Notes: a model not told the origin generated them from the sequence alone. Shown: positions 35,544 to 44,543, counted from the first letter of the stretch. The stretch: 64,000 nt of DNA from Yaniella flava (GCF_039529295.1 NZ_BAAAMN010000009.1:1-64000), one strand, 5' to 3'. Made by a program: numbers and translations.

Positions 35544-36569
35544 TTATTGGTCGCCTATTTTTTTACTTTCGGCCACAGCGGTGACGGGTGGGCCGTCGTC
35601 GAATTGCAATGAACCACGCCGGACCGGGGAGACAACCACCAGGCTGTTATCGACTGTCAATTCAGGGATTTCAGCGAAAGGACCATTCGTAAGGAATTCG
35701 TAGAGAGCCACTTCATCTCTGACGAGAATGTCCATTAGAATTGGTGACGGCCCGGTCGATACTGCACAAAACCTTACTTCCTTGCGCGAACGCAACTGTG
35801 TTCCAATTTTTTCAATAAGCCGGTTGGGGGCGTGACACCAGACCAGAGCTTCTACACCCAATTCGTATACCGCGGGCACAACCTCCGTCCTGATTTGTAT
35901 TCTGCCTTTACCCACGAGTTCATCCATACGCTTTCGGGCGGTTGGCACGGAAATATCCGCGATCCGCGCCAGCCTCGATAACGTAGTTCGTCCGTCAACC
36001 ATTAACTCATTGAGCATTAGGTGATCTTCAGAGATAAGTGCAGCGGAACCCTCAGACGCAAACGCCTGCTGGTTAGTATCTAAGGCGTGCTTCTCTGGTT
36101 CCGAAAGAATCCCGGGGTCCCAATCATTACCTGAGCGGAAAACTCGAAGGACGCTTGTGAGATTGAGCGTTGCGATACCATCTATTCCTGGAAGCTCTTG
36201 ATAAAATAACTTTTTTAAGTCGTTATCGTCTCGGGGTACCAGCATCGCTGCTATCGAATTGCTTCCTTCGAGCACTGATACAGAGGACGCATCATCCCGT
36301 TTGGCTAATTCTCGAGCCACATACCAAAGACTTCCCAGTTTCGTGGTCACGTCGACAAGCATGGGACGCGCATCTATTACCTGAGTCGCGTTTAGGCTCA
36401 CGGAGACTCTAACTATATGTTCGTCGAGGAGGCGTTGGCCGCGGCGAACCACAGTCCTCTCAGGCACTTCCAAGACCCTGGCGATTTGCCCCCAGCTCGC
36501 GCGACCATTTACTTGGAGCGCCGCCGCAATCGCTTGATCTGTTCTGTCTAAACGCACACCACGAACCAT
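35544..36569 (-). CDS. double-domain Lrp/AsnC-family regulator
   Basis: About 341 residues from the ATG at 36569. An ATG at 36608 adds 13 residues and neither has a strong ribosome site. It contains two tandem AsnC units. HTH 1 (L-D-R-T-D-Q-A-I-A-A-A-L-Q-V-N-G-R-A-S-W) is followed by a ligand-binding region, then HTH 2 (L-M-L-N-E-L-M-V-D-G-R-T-T-L-S-R-L-A) with its own effector domain ending near L-V-V-V-S-P-V. Tandem Lrp proteins occur in actinobacteria, often next to amino acid or amine catabolic genes. It is upstream of, and on the same strand as, the DUF3830-importer unit with a 230-base gap, so it is a likely pathway-specific regulator sensing the substrate. Confidence 0.85.
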   Translation of the reverse strand: MVRGVRLDRTDQAIAAALQVNGRASWGQIARVLEVPERTVVRRGQRLLDEHIVRVSVSLNATQVIDARPMLVDVTTKLGSLWYVARELAKRDDASSVSVLEGSNSIAAMLVPRDDNDLKKLFYQELPGIDGIATLNLTSVLRVFRSGNDWDPGILSEPEKHALDTNQQAFASEGSAALISEDHLMLNELMVDGRTTLSRLARIADISVPTARKRMDELVGKGRIQIRTEVVPAVYELGVEALVWCHAPNRLIEKIGTQLRSRKEVRFCAVSTGPSPILMDILVRDEVALYEFLTNGPFAEIPELTVDNSLVVVSPVRRGSLQFDDGPPVTAVAESKKIGDQ

Positions 36570-36698
36570 AATGTGCCATGGCAACTCGGAGAAGGGAAGG
36601 TTAGTCATACGCCTATAATAGATGTCATAAAATCTCTGCAGGCTGCGGCGTAGGCCAAGAGTGTCGAATATTTGTAATTTAGATCTGGGAAGAAACTG

Positions 36699-36713
36699 CA
36701 GGGTCATTTCAAA
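36699..36713. repeat. left terminal inverted repeat of ISAs1-type element
   Basis: CAGGGTCATTTCAAA. It matches the opposite end with one mismatch in 15 bases. Confidence 0.85.
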
Positions 36714-37804
36714 GCCATGTGAGTTCTAGTGCGAGGTTTCTGAAGGCTGCCCTGGCGCGAGCTGCCGTGCCGACACGGACCTGACTGATGTCTTCTTTGT
36801 AGGCGGTACCGCGCGGATCCAATGCAGTTTGTTTTCAATGCCCCAGTGGCCTCGCAGTAGGTGCGCTAACTGGCCAGGGGTGGCTTGTGACGCTGGTAGC
36901 GAGGTAATGGCGTAGACGAGTTCGCCGATGGTTTCGCCCAGGTAGCCGCGTTGATCCCGGGTGCGGTGCAGGCGCATGACTTGGGCTGCATGTGGGAAGG
37001 CGATGCGTTCAGAGGCCGGGGCCACGGTCAGAGCCAGGAACAGATCCGGCCATGGGCTTTCTCACGGTGCCGATACTGGGGTTTTCGGCGAGTCCAGCCA
37101 ACATCATTGATGGCTTGATGCAGAGATTTGGCGTTGGTTTTGACGGTGAACACGCAGTGGCCACCGCGGTCGACGGTGGCGTTGGCTTGCTGGGCTAAGG
37201 TATGCAGCGCATCGATAGTAATCACCGCGCCATTCAAATCGCCGAGCTGATCCAGCAGGTGCGGCAAATGTGGGATCTCGTTGGTTTTGGCATCCACGGA
37301 TTCTTCGCCCAACACGGTGCCATATTGATGATTCAGGGCAGCCATGAGAAACGCTTTTGGTGCCGCCACCGTGTTTGGCACCACAAACTTCTTTGCCATC
37401 AATAGCAAGCGCCTCCAGCTGGGCCGCACCCGCCTGTTAGCGAGTTTTGTGAGCATGCGAGTCTTGACCCAGTCGGACAGCACCGCATCAACAATGACGG
37501 CATCCATGGTGGCCTTCACCCAGTGGAAGGTGGCCACCGATGGGGCACGTTTCCACACGGTCAGCAGGTTGCGTTGGTGGACATCGGCGGCCCAGTCGGC
37601 AATCATCGTCAACGAGCTCGAACCAGATAACACCGCTGCAATGATGGTAGTCAATAATTCCGTAAAACCATATCGCACTCCACGGGCTGCCAGCGGATCC
37701 GGGATCGCCTCTAGCGCTTGGTATGACCACGGCAACTCCGCATCCTGGAAGTCATTAATGACGGCCAGGTGGCGAAGATGGAAGGTTTTAAGCGATGATG
37801 TCAC
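36710..37804 (-). pseudogene. ISAs1-family DDE transposase, multiply frameshifted
   Basis: N-terminal part from the ATG at 37804 is well preserved (W-S-Y-Q-A-L-E-A-I-P-D-P, F-L-M-A-A-L-N-H-Q-Y-G, V-D-A-K-T-N-E-I-P). Between about 37345 and 37410 the frame is off: it reads L-L-L-M-A-K-K-F-V-V, while the +1 frame gives I-D-G-K-E-V-C-G-A-K-H-G-G-G, the segment with the first catalytic Asp. A second shift restores the frame. A third shift near 37030-37045 ends it early. The continuation (L-T-V-A-P-A-S-E-R-I-A-F ... R-G-H-W-G-I-E-N-K-L-H-W) shifts again after W-I-R. The final frame stops near 36710, somewhat short of the usual C-terminus. Inactive. Confidence 0.88.
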
Positions 37805-37956
37805 CAGAGAACTCCTGTTGTCTCAGTATTTGTTGTGGTAAACATCACTTATTAACAGGAGTCCTCATCCATTAACACCCATCGATTAATAGCAGCCACG
37901 CCGCAAGCCAAGCACATCCAAAATCCGCAGCTCACGACCTATTCGTCACTCACGAT

Positions 37957-37971
37957 TTTGAAGTGACCCTG
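37957..37971. repeat. right terminal inverted repeat of ISAs1-type element
   Basis: TTTGAAGTGACCCTG, the reverse complement of the left repeat except for one base. Confidence 0.85.
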
Positions 37972-38513
37972 GAAAAATCGCAACGCTAGTGTTCATTTTG
38001 ATATAGAGTAACGTTACTGATTTTGTAATTCAACCGAGTTGTATGTTGCACTCGAACGTGAGCATAGAGCACACTTCGAGGCGACCGCCCGATGCATCGC
38101 ACAAAATATTGACCGCTTCTCGGTATCAGGTCAAAACCTAGAGGATACCCCTCAATGTGCGTTTGAAGTTTAAGTCTCACAGCGTTTGCGTAGCTATTAG
38201 CGCTCACTGAATGAAAACCAACAACCAGTGGCTCGTGGATTCCAAACACGTCCACACAACGAGACAACATACCAGTATAGAGCAATGTCCCCCTACCATA
38301 GTTGACCTTCAACCTAAACAAGACGGATGGCACTATACTGTATGTTCGTCGTTCACTAGTTCGGATGGCAGTTGCGTGGCGGTGTTTCCAATGGCTGGCC
38401 TGCAGGAGCCAAAGATCTTCCCGGTCGGTCTTATGTTGCCAGCGTGCTAGCCGGTAGCTAAGCTGGCGATCAATAATTGGTCGCTTGGCCGCTTCATGAG
38501 CGATAATGAATAG
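37972..38513. other. intergenic region without supported gene
   Basis: About 540 AT-richer bases between the ISAs1 element and coaA. A 179-codon minus-strand frame is open here, but its product shows no recognisable domain, odd composition and overlap with the coaA start, so it is not called. No RNA gene or repeat was seen. Confidence 0.5.
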
Positions 38514-39572
38514 GTGAATTTCCACATTAACGATGCTCCGTACCCTCCGCGAGGGTCTTCAGATTCGCCGAATACCCCGGTGAGTCCTGTCACTGAGCCC
38601 ATCAACTTTGTCGGTTCACCGCCGGTCGAACCACAACAAACGTATTCACCGTTCATTGAGCTCGATCGCTCCACGTGGTCCAGACTAGCCCACGAACTCG
38701 AGCAGCCCTTTGACCAGTCCGATGTGGAACGGCTCCGTGGTCTGGGTGATCGCTTGTCACTGACCGAAGTCGCCGAGGTTTATGTACCACTGTCGCGGCT
38801 GTTGAGTATTTATGTGGATGGTTCCGCCAAGCTGCGTGAAGCATCGAATAAGTTCTTGGGTGAAACGACACGTCGTACTCCCTTCGTGATCGGGGTGGCC
38901 GGATCGGTGGCGGTTGGCAAATCGACCGTCGCTCGTGTCCTGCAGGAAATGTTGCGACGCTGGCCGAATACACCGCGGGTTGAACTGGTCACCACCGACG
39001 GTTTCCTCTACCCCAATGCTGAGCTGCGTCGACGTGGACTCATGCAGCGTAAAGGGTTCCCAGAGTCCTTCGACCGTCGGCGTCTTTTGCGTTTCGTATC
39101 AGACGTAAAATCCGGGGTGCCTGAAGTTCGGGCCCCCATGTACTCACACCTGACCTACGACATTGTGCCAAATCAGCAGATTGTGGTGCGCCGTCCCGAT
39201 GTACTCATTGTCGAAGGGCTCAACGTGTTAGCCCCGCCCCGAGCACGTGCGGATGGCACCTCTGGCCTGTCAGTTTCCGATTTCTTCGACTACTCAATTT
39301 ACGTCGATGCCAGCCACCAAGCAGTACGGAACTGGTACGTCAACCGGTTTATGGAGATGCGTTCGGGAGCATTTGCCGACCCTGATTCATATTTCCACCA
39401 GTACTCTGAACTCACGGATGAGGAAGCGGTCGAAACAGCAACGGGTATTTGGGATCGCATCAACGGTCCCAACCTTGTGCAAAATGTCCTACCCACTCGA
39501 GGCAGAGCTAAACTAGTATTGAGCAAGAACGCAAATCATCACGTCAAACGCGTCCTCATGAGAAAGATCTAG
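38514..39572 (+). CDS. coaA: type I pantothenate kinase
   Basis: 352 residues from GTG 38514. It phosphorylates pantothenate in the first step of coenzyme A synthesis. The P-loop G-V-A-G-S-V-A-V-G-K-S-T lies at 127-138. T-T-D-G-F-L-Y-P-N, R-K-G-F-P-E-S-F-D and E-G-L-N-V-L are all CoaA landmarks. It has an extra N-terminal stretch of about 45 Pro/Ser-rich residues before the usual beginning (Y-S-P-F-I-E-L-D-R). A later start is possible, but no good ATG or GTG precedes the conserved part. It is two bases upstream of the carboxypeptidase gene, so they are likely co-transcribed. Confidence 0.93.
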   Translation: MNFHINDAPYPPRGSSDSPNTPVSPVTEPINFVGSPPVEPQQTYSPFIELDRSTWSRLAHELEQPFDQSDVERLRGLGDRLSLTEVAEVYVPLSRLLSIYVDGSAKLREASNKFLGETTRRTPFVIGVAGSVAVGKSTVARVLQEMLRRWPNTPRVELVTTDGFLYPNAELRRRGLMQRKGFPESFDRRRLLRFVSDVKSGVPEVRAPMYSHLTYDIVPNQQIVVRRPDVLIVEGLNVLAPPRARADGTSGLSVSDFFDYSIYVDASHQAVRNWYVNRFMEMRSGAFADPDSYFHQYSELTDEEAVETATGIWDRINGPNLVQNVLPTRGRAKLVLSKNANHHVKRVLMRKI

Positions 39573-39574
39573 TC

Positions 39575-40684
39575 ATGCCTCGCACCTCGAAAGTGACCTT
39601 TACCGCCTCGGCGGTCACTTTGGCGTGCCTTGCCGGAGCACTCTATGCTTCGCCACTTGTGGTTGCCGAGACCATGGGACGCGAAGTTCAGGCGTTCTCT
39701 CCAATGGACTTTACTGACCGTCGTGCATCGAACCTCGAAGCCGGGGACACCGCAGCTACCTCCCGTGATGAATCCACACTGACCAACGACGGTTCTTGGA
39801 ACGTGGTAAAGGCCGAGACCAGCACGTCTCGTCCCAGCGATACAGAGATGTCGCCGCAGCGCTCGGATATCGAGGTCGCGACCACCACCGACGATGCCGA
39901 AAGTGATGATGAACCTGCAACGGCACCCACGGATGCTGCCACACAACGCATCGCCTCAGAGCTGCCACAAATCGACGTCACCTTGCCGCCAAGCTCAGAG
40001 CCCTCACCAGATGAGAGCGATTCCCCAACACCAGATTCCAAGACCACCGAGGATACCTCTGATGAGGATGTGATCCCCGAGGATGTGGATTCACCTGATT
40101 CGATCACGGTGATCGTCAACAAGCTTCGGGGGTTACCTTCCGACTACGCACCCGACGATCTGGTCGAGCTCGAGACCAGTGCCGCAGAGGGTACGCACCG
40201 ACTGCGAGAAGAAGCGGCTGAGGCGACCGAAGCACTCTTTGCGGCTGCTGCCGAAGACGGCATTGACCTTACCGTTATTTCTTCGTACCGGTCATATGCG
40301 TACCAGCAAGAACTCTATGACAACTACGTGAGCCAATACGGCAGCGAGCACACCAATGAGATGTCGGCTCGTCCTGGCCATTCCGAACACCAAACTGGGC
40401 TTGCCCTCGACGTTGATACGCCCGGCGGTGAGCACTCGTTGTCGACGAGCTTCGGTGATACCGAAGCAGGCCAATGGGTGGCGGACCATGCACACGAATA
40501 TGGTTTCGTGATTCGTTACCCACAAGACCAAGACGACATCACGGGGTTCTCCTACGAGCCATGGCACCTGCGATATTTCGGTGAACAATTTGCGACGCAG
40601 ATCGCAGAGCATTCCGGAGTTGCCGAAGAAGAGTTTGGGCTCGAACCCGCGCCTGACTACGATGACGACACCCCACGTGAGTAG
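39575..40684 (+). CDS. VanY-type D-alanyl-D-alanine carboxypeptidase (peptidase M15B)
   Basis: 369 residues. N-terminal hydrophobic signal (about 8-30), then a long Thr/Ser/Asp/Glu-rich disordered linker to about residue 175, then the zinc peptidase domain. The zinc ligands are His272 and Asp279 in G-H-S-E-H-Q-T-G-L-A-L-D-V-D and His331 in Y-E-P-W-H-L-R-Y-F-G, with catalytic Glu328 in the same motif. It would trim the terminal D-Ala of peptidoglycan stems outside the membrane. Such genes are usual in actinobacteria and do not imply vancomycin resistance without vanHAX, which is absent. It starts two bases after coaA. Confidence 0.9.
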   Translation: MPRTSKVTFTASAVTLACLAGALYASPLVVAETMGREVQAFSPMDFTDRRASNLEAGDTAATSRDESTLTNDGSWNVVKAETSTSRPSDTEMSPQRSDIEVATTTDDAESDDEPATAPTDAATQRIASELPQIDVTLPPSSEPSPDESDSPTPDSKTTEDTSDEDVIPEDVDSPDSITVIVNKLRGLPSDYAPDDLVELETSAAEGTHRLREEAAEATEALFAAAAEDGIDLTVISSYRSYAYQQELYDNYVSQYGSEHTNEMSARPGHSEHQTGLALDVDTPGGEHSLSTSFGDTEAGQWVADHAHEYGFVIRYPQDQDDITGFSYEPWHLRYFGEQFATQIAEHSGVAEEEFGLEPAPDYDDDTPRE

Positions 40685-40727
40685 AATCTCACGTCCTGTG
40701 AACAAACTTGACCTTATACTATGAGTC

Positions 40728-41117
40728 ATGTTTAAAGGATTTAAAGACTTCATCGTGCAAGGCAACGTCATGGACCTTGCTGTAGCTGTCATTATCGGTG
40801 CCGCGTTTACCCAAGTCGTCACAGCACTCACCGACTCGGTACTGATGCCACTCATCTCGGCGCTGGTGGGGTCACCGAACTTCGATGAGTTCGCCAAAAT
40901 TACGTTGAACGGCAATGAGATTGCCTTCGGCGTCCTACTGACGGCAATCGTGAATTTCTTGCTGGTTGCCGCAGCAGTCTACTTCGCCATCGTGATGCCG
41001 ATGAATAAGCTCATCGAAATGCGCGGCAAGCATGCCGAAGACGATCCAGTGCCAGAGGATATCGCGCTACTCGAAGAAATCCGCGACGAACTCGTCAAGG
41101 GAAACAAACCCTCCTAG
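40728..41117 (+). CDS. mscL: large-conductance mechanosensitive channel MscL
   Basis: 129-residue pentameric tension-gated channel. It starts M-F-K-G-F-K-D-F-I-V-Q-G-N-V-M-D-L-A-V-A-V with TM1 from about 14, TM2 around 67-90 and a charged C-terminal helix. It releases solutes under hypo-osmotic shock. It stands 43 bases after the carboxypeptidase and is followed by a strong terminator. Confidence 0.96.
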   Translation: MFKGFKDFIVQGNVMDLAVAVIIGAAFTQVVTALTDSVLMPLISALVGSPNFDEFAKITLNGNEIAFGVLLTAIVNFLLVAAAVYFAIVMPMNKLIEMRGKHAEDDPVPEDIALLEEIRDELVKGNKPS

Positions 41118-41142
41118 GACCGCTCATCACCATATTTCTCCT

Positions 41143-41175
41143 GATCCGTCCGGCATGTTGCCGGACGGATCTTTT
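41143..41175 (+). terminator. rho-independent terminator after mscL
   Basis: Perfect 13-base stem GATCCGTCCGGCA/TGCCGGACGGATC with a 3-base loop, followed by TTTT. It ends the coaA-vanY-mscL transcript. Confidence 0.9.
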
Positions 41176-41181
41176 GGATCG

Positions 41182-41469
41182 TCACCAATCTGGGATGCAG
41201 GGCATCCAGTTGTATTGGGGATTCTCGCACTGGGGCAACGCCATGAGGCCAAAAGCAACACCTGCAGCAACCAATCCCATGACGACGATCGTCAGAAAGA
41301 CGATCAGCCGTCTGGCGCGTAGGTTATCTGGCGGATCTGAGGTCACTTCGTGAGGATCATCCCCATCTAAAAAGTTTTGCTCCCGGTAGAACTCATCAAC
41401 GTCCCGACGATAATAACCGCTTGTTTCGTCAACACGTCCCTCAGGCCGGTGTGGATCGTGCTGTGTCAC
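41182..41469 (-). CDS. unknown small membrane protein
   Basis: 95 residues: a charged cytoplasmic N-terminus (Y-Y-R-R-D-V-D-E-F-Y-R-E-Q) followed by one TM helix (L-I-V-F-L-T-I-V-V-M-G-L-V-A-A-G-V-A-F) and a short tail with two cysteines (C-E-N-P-Q-Y-N-W-M-P-C) that could form a disulfide outside the cell. Its ATG overlaps the glmM stop by four bases, so it is probably translated with glmM. No family recognised. Confidence 0.6.
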   Translation of the reverse strand: MTQHDPHRPEGRVDETSGYYRRDVDEFYREQNFLDGDDPHEVTSDPPDNLRARRLIVFLTIVVMGLVAAGVAFGLMALPQCENPQYNWMPCIPDW

Positions 41470-42809
41470 AGTGCCAAGTTCTCAGACACCACATCAGCAA
41501 GATATTGGGCTTGTTGCTGTGCGGTTTCTTTATCTGCTGCCTCAACCATGACACGCACTACCGGTTCGGTACCTGACGGGCGCAACAGGACGCGTCCGGT
41601 TTCACCCAGGCGCTGTTCGACCGCAGCAACTTCCGCGTTGACAACCGCATTGTCATCGACCGCGGACTTGTCGACGTTCTGGACGTTGATGAGCACCTGT
41701 GGCAGACGTGTCATGACCGTTGCCAAATCGTTGAGGCGTCGTTTCGTTTCATTCATCCGCGCTGCTAGATGCAAGCCGGTGAGAATGCCGTCTCCGGTGG
41801 TGGCCCATTTTTGAAAGATAATGTGACCGGATTGTTCGCCACCGAGCGAGTAGTTGTGGGCATGCATCGCTTCGAGGACGTATCGGTCGCCGACTTTGGT
41901 TTCCACGACATTCACGTCGTGTTCCTTCATCGCGAGTTTAAGGCCCAGGTTACTCATGACCGTGACCACGAGCGTGTCATCGTGGAGGTGGCCCTGGTCC
42001 TTGAGCGCTACGGCCATGATGGCCATGATCTGGTCCCCATCAACAATGGTGCCCTTGTGGTCCACGGCCATAAACCGATCGGCATCTCCGTCCAATGCCA
42101 CACCCAGGTCTGCTCCGTGTTCTAACACGGCCGACTGCAGGTTCTCCATATGGGTGGAACCATAGTTTTGGTTGATGTTTAAGCCATCTGGATCTGCACC
42201 AATGACGGCAACTTCGGCACCAGCATCAGCGAAGACCTGCGGGGCAACACCCGCACCAGCACCGTGGGCAGCATCGATGACAATTTTCATGCCATCGAGC
42301 CGGTTTGGCATAGATTTCAACAAGTGAATGACATAGCGGTCCTCTGCATCCGAGAACCGGCGAACACGACCAACCTGGGCACCGATGGGTCGGTATGGCT
42401 CGTGTTCCATCTGCGCCAGAATTCGGTCTTCTTGCGCGTCGGTAAGTTTCTCTCCGCCACGTGCCAAGAATTTGATGCCGTTATCCGGTGCCGCGTTGTG
42501 AGAGGCGGAGATCATGACGCCGAAGTCGGCATTGATGTCGTCGACGAGAAAAGCAGCCGCTGGTGTCGGCAACACGCCAGCATCAAACACGTCGACGCCA
42601 GACGAAGCAAGGCCAGCGGCAACAGCTGCGCTAATGAATTCCGAAGAGATTCGAGGATCCATTGCGACGACAGCTTTGGGCCGGCGATCAGCCGAATCCT
42701 CGTGCCCCAGCACGACCGCTGCAGCCTGCGAAAGTTTCGTTGCGAGTTCAACGGTGATTTTTTCGTTGGCTACGCCTCGGACACCGTCTGTACCAAATAA
42801 TTTTGACAT
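41466..42809 (-). CDS. glmM: phosphoglucosamine mutase
   Basis: 447 residues from the ATG at 42809. It converts glucosamine-6-phosphate to glucosamine-1-phosphate for UDP-GlcNAc and peptidoglycan. It starts S-K-L-F-G-T-D-G-V-R-G. The phosphoserine loop I-S-A-S-H-N is near 100-105, the metal site is D-G-D-A-D-R, and the C-terminal phosphate-binding loop is R-P-S-G-T-E-P. All domains are complete. Its usual upstream partners rpsI and rplM lie 12 kb away here because accessory genes intervene. Confidence 0.96.
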   Translation of the reverse strand: MSKLFGTDGVRGVANEKITVELATKLSQAAAVVLGHEDSADRRPKAVVAMDPRISSEFISAAVAAGLASSGVDVFDAGVLPTPAAAFLVDDINADFGVMISASHNAAPDNGIKFLARGGEKLTDAQEDRILAQMEHEPYRPIGAQVGRVRRFSDAEDRYVIHLLKSMPNRLDGMKIVIDAAHGAGAGVAPQVFADAGAEVAVIGADPDGLNINQNYGSTHMENLQSAVLEHGADLGVALDGDADRFMAVDHKGTIVDGDQIMAIMAVALKDQGHLHDDTLVVTVMSNLGLKLAMKEHDVNVVETKVGDRYVLEAMHAHNYSLGGEQSGHIIFQKWATTGDGILTGLHLAARMNETKRRLNDLATVMTRLPQVLINVQNVDKSAVDDNAVVNAEVAAVEQRLGETGRVLLRPSGTEPVVRVMVEAADKETAQQQAQYLADVVSENLAL

Positions 42810-43079
42810 GGTTATCAATTCTATGTGACTTCCGGACCCGCACGATGAAAACACCTGCAGGTTCCGTTGTGCATGTATCTAACGAGGCGCCAGGCGTCGT
42901 GCATTATGTGTGCACTCCTTCCTGCCACAGCTGCCAGATTCTCATATTTTAGCTTTTTCACGGCATTGAAGCGGGATTTTTGTTCTCATTGGTTACTCAG
43001 CGCACATCAAGGTTGTACTAATGTTCGCTGAGAGGTCAGAATTTATAGATGTATTTCAAGAATGATTTGGAGTGATGAG

Positions 43080-44543
43080 ATGAGACAAGGCAGAAGTTTT
43101 CTGTCGCTGCTCTTCGCCGGGTTGGTGGCATTTTTTAGCTTCTTCATGGCGCCGGCAGCATTGGCAGACACCGCTCCGGACGCCGAAGGCGGTGCTCCAG
43201 ACGGTGAGGTCTATACCATCGGGACGGATACCACATTCGCACCGTTCGAATTCCGGGATCCCTCCGGTGAGCTAGTCGGCATCGATATTGATCTGATGAA
43301 AGCTATCGCCGAAGACCAAGGGTTCCGTGTCGAATTTCAGTCGATGGGTTTCAACGCAGCCCTGCAAGCGTTGACGGCAAACCAAGTTGACGGGGTTATC
43401 GCAGGTGCTGGGATTACCCCCGAACGGCAAGAAGTGTATGACTTCTCAGATCCCTACTTCACAGGCGAGTCGACCATTGCCACACTTGAAGATTCTGGTG
43501 TTGAAAGTTGGGCAGATCTCGAAGGCGAGTCCGTTGCGGTCAAGACGGGATCGCTGTCTGAAGAGTGGGCCCAGGAAATGCAAGAAGAATACGATTTCGA
43601 GCTGAATGCGCTGGATCAGACCACCACGATGGTCGAGTCAGTGAAATCCGGTCACGATCTCGCACTCGTGGATGACCTGCCGATCATTGCCTATGGCATT
43701 CAACAGGGTTCGGGGCTGGAACTGGTATCCGAACCAGAGCCGACCGGTGACTACGGTTTTATGGTCAATCAAGGCCAAAACGCTGAACTGCTCGAAATGT
43801 TTAATACAGGCCTTGAGAATCTTCAAGAATCGGGCGAATATGATGAGATTCTTGAAGAATACATTGGCGGCGAAGATTCCGGACCCGATGCATCCTCGTT
43901 TTTGGGCCTCTTGACCACATCCATGCCCGCGCTGCTCGTGGGACTGAAAAACACGTTACTCATTACCGGTATCTCCTTTGCTATCGCGATGGCGCTGGGA
44001 CTGATGTTCGGGTTCATGAAGATTTCCAACAACATCATTGCTCGCGGTATCGCCACCACATTCATCGCGATCTTTCGCGGGACCCCGGTGCTGGTCTGGG
44101 CATTTTTCTTCTACTTTGCATTGCCTCAATTGTTAGGAACGCCGATATCGATATGGGTGGCCGGTGCGCTGACCCTCTCACTCAACGGTGGCGCCTATAT
44201 TGCAGAGATTGTGCGTGGTTCAGTCCAATCAGTTGATCCAGGCCAGTCCGAAGCCGCCAGATCGCTGGCGTTGAACCAAGGCCAGACGATGCGCAAGGTT
44301 GTCTTGCCACAAGCATTCAAGATGATGACACCATCATTGATCAACCAGCTGATCATTATGCTCAAAGACTCCTCGTTGCTGTTGGCCATTGGGTTCGGCG
44401 AGCTGTTGTATCAGGCCCAGCAAATATACGCGGCGAACTTCCGTACAACCGAGGTGCTCCTAATTGTTGCTGCCATCTACTTCATCGCAATCTGGGTACT
44501 GACGTTGATAGCAAACAGGGTGGACAGAAGGGTGAATAAGTAA
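43080..44543 (+). CDS. amino acid ABC transporter, substrate-binding/permease fusion (GlnHP-like)
   Basis: About 487 residues from the ATG at 43080, which has GGAG eight bases before it. An ATG at 43062 is less likely. A signal peptide is followed by a class 3 receptor domain (about 40-265; T-T-F-A-P-F-E-F-R-D, D-V/G-V-I-A-G-A-G-I-T-P-E-R), an acidic linker, then a permease domain with L-L-V-G-L-K-N-T-L-L-I-T and the coupling motif E-A-A-R-S-L-A-L-N-Q-G-Q-T-M. Such fusions are known in Gram-positive glutamine/polar amino acid importers, where the receptor stays tethered. One base separates it from its ATPase gene. Confidence 0.92.
   Translation: MRQGRSFLSLLFAGLVAFFSFFMAPAALADTAPDAEGGAPDGEVYTIGTDTTFAPFEFRDPSGELVGIDIDLMKAIAEDQGFRVEFQSMGFNAALQALTANQVDGVIAGAGITPERQEVYDFSDPYFTGESTIATLEDSGVESWADLEGESVAVKTGSLSEEWAQEMQEEYDFELNALDQTTTMVESVKSGHDLALVDDLPIIAYGIQQGSGLELVSEPEPTGDYGFMVNQGQNAELLEMFNTGLENLQESGEYDEILEEYIGGEDSGPDASSFLGLLTTSMPALLVGLKNTLLITGISFAIAMALGLMFGFMKISNNIIARGIATTFIAIFRGTPVLVWAFFFYFALPQLLGTPISIWVAGALTLSLNGGAYIAEIVRGSVQSVDPGQSEAARSLALNQGQTMRKVVLPQAFKMMTPSLINQLIIMLKDSSLLLAIGFGELLYQAQQIYAANFRTTEVLLIVAAIYFIAIWVLTLIANRVDRRVNK

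Larger units (their letters stand above)
36699..37971 (-). mobile_element. ISAs1-family insertion sequence, inactive
   Basis: Element of 1273 bases bounded by imperfect terminal inverted repeats (CAGGGTCATTTCAAA left, CAGGGTCACTTCAAA read inward from the right end). It contains one transposase gene broken by several frameshifts. A convincing target duplication was not found: the flanks GAAGAAACT and GAAAAATCG only resemble each other. It marks the coaA-proximal edge of the AT-richer island. Confidence 0.85.

Noticed and set aside
27723..37971. Composite transposon bounded by matching IS copies
   Set aside because: The two flanking elements belong to different families (IS5-type and ISAs1-type), so they cannot act as paired ends.
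36690..37980. Target-site duplication around the ISAs1 element
   Set aside because: Flanks GAAGAAACT and GAAAAATCG agree at only some positions, not enough to claim a duplication.
37986..38525. 179-codon minus-strand ORF upstream of coaA
   Set aside because: No recognisable domain, unusual composition, no ribosome site, overlap with the coaA start and location in AT-richer spacer next to an IS element.
39575..40684. Vancomycin resistance determinant
   Set aside because: Only a VanY-type peptidase is present. There are no vanH, vanA or vanX relatives, and the context is housekeeping.
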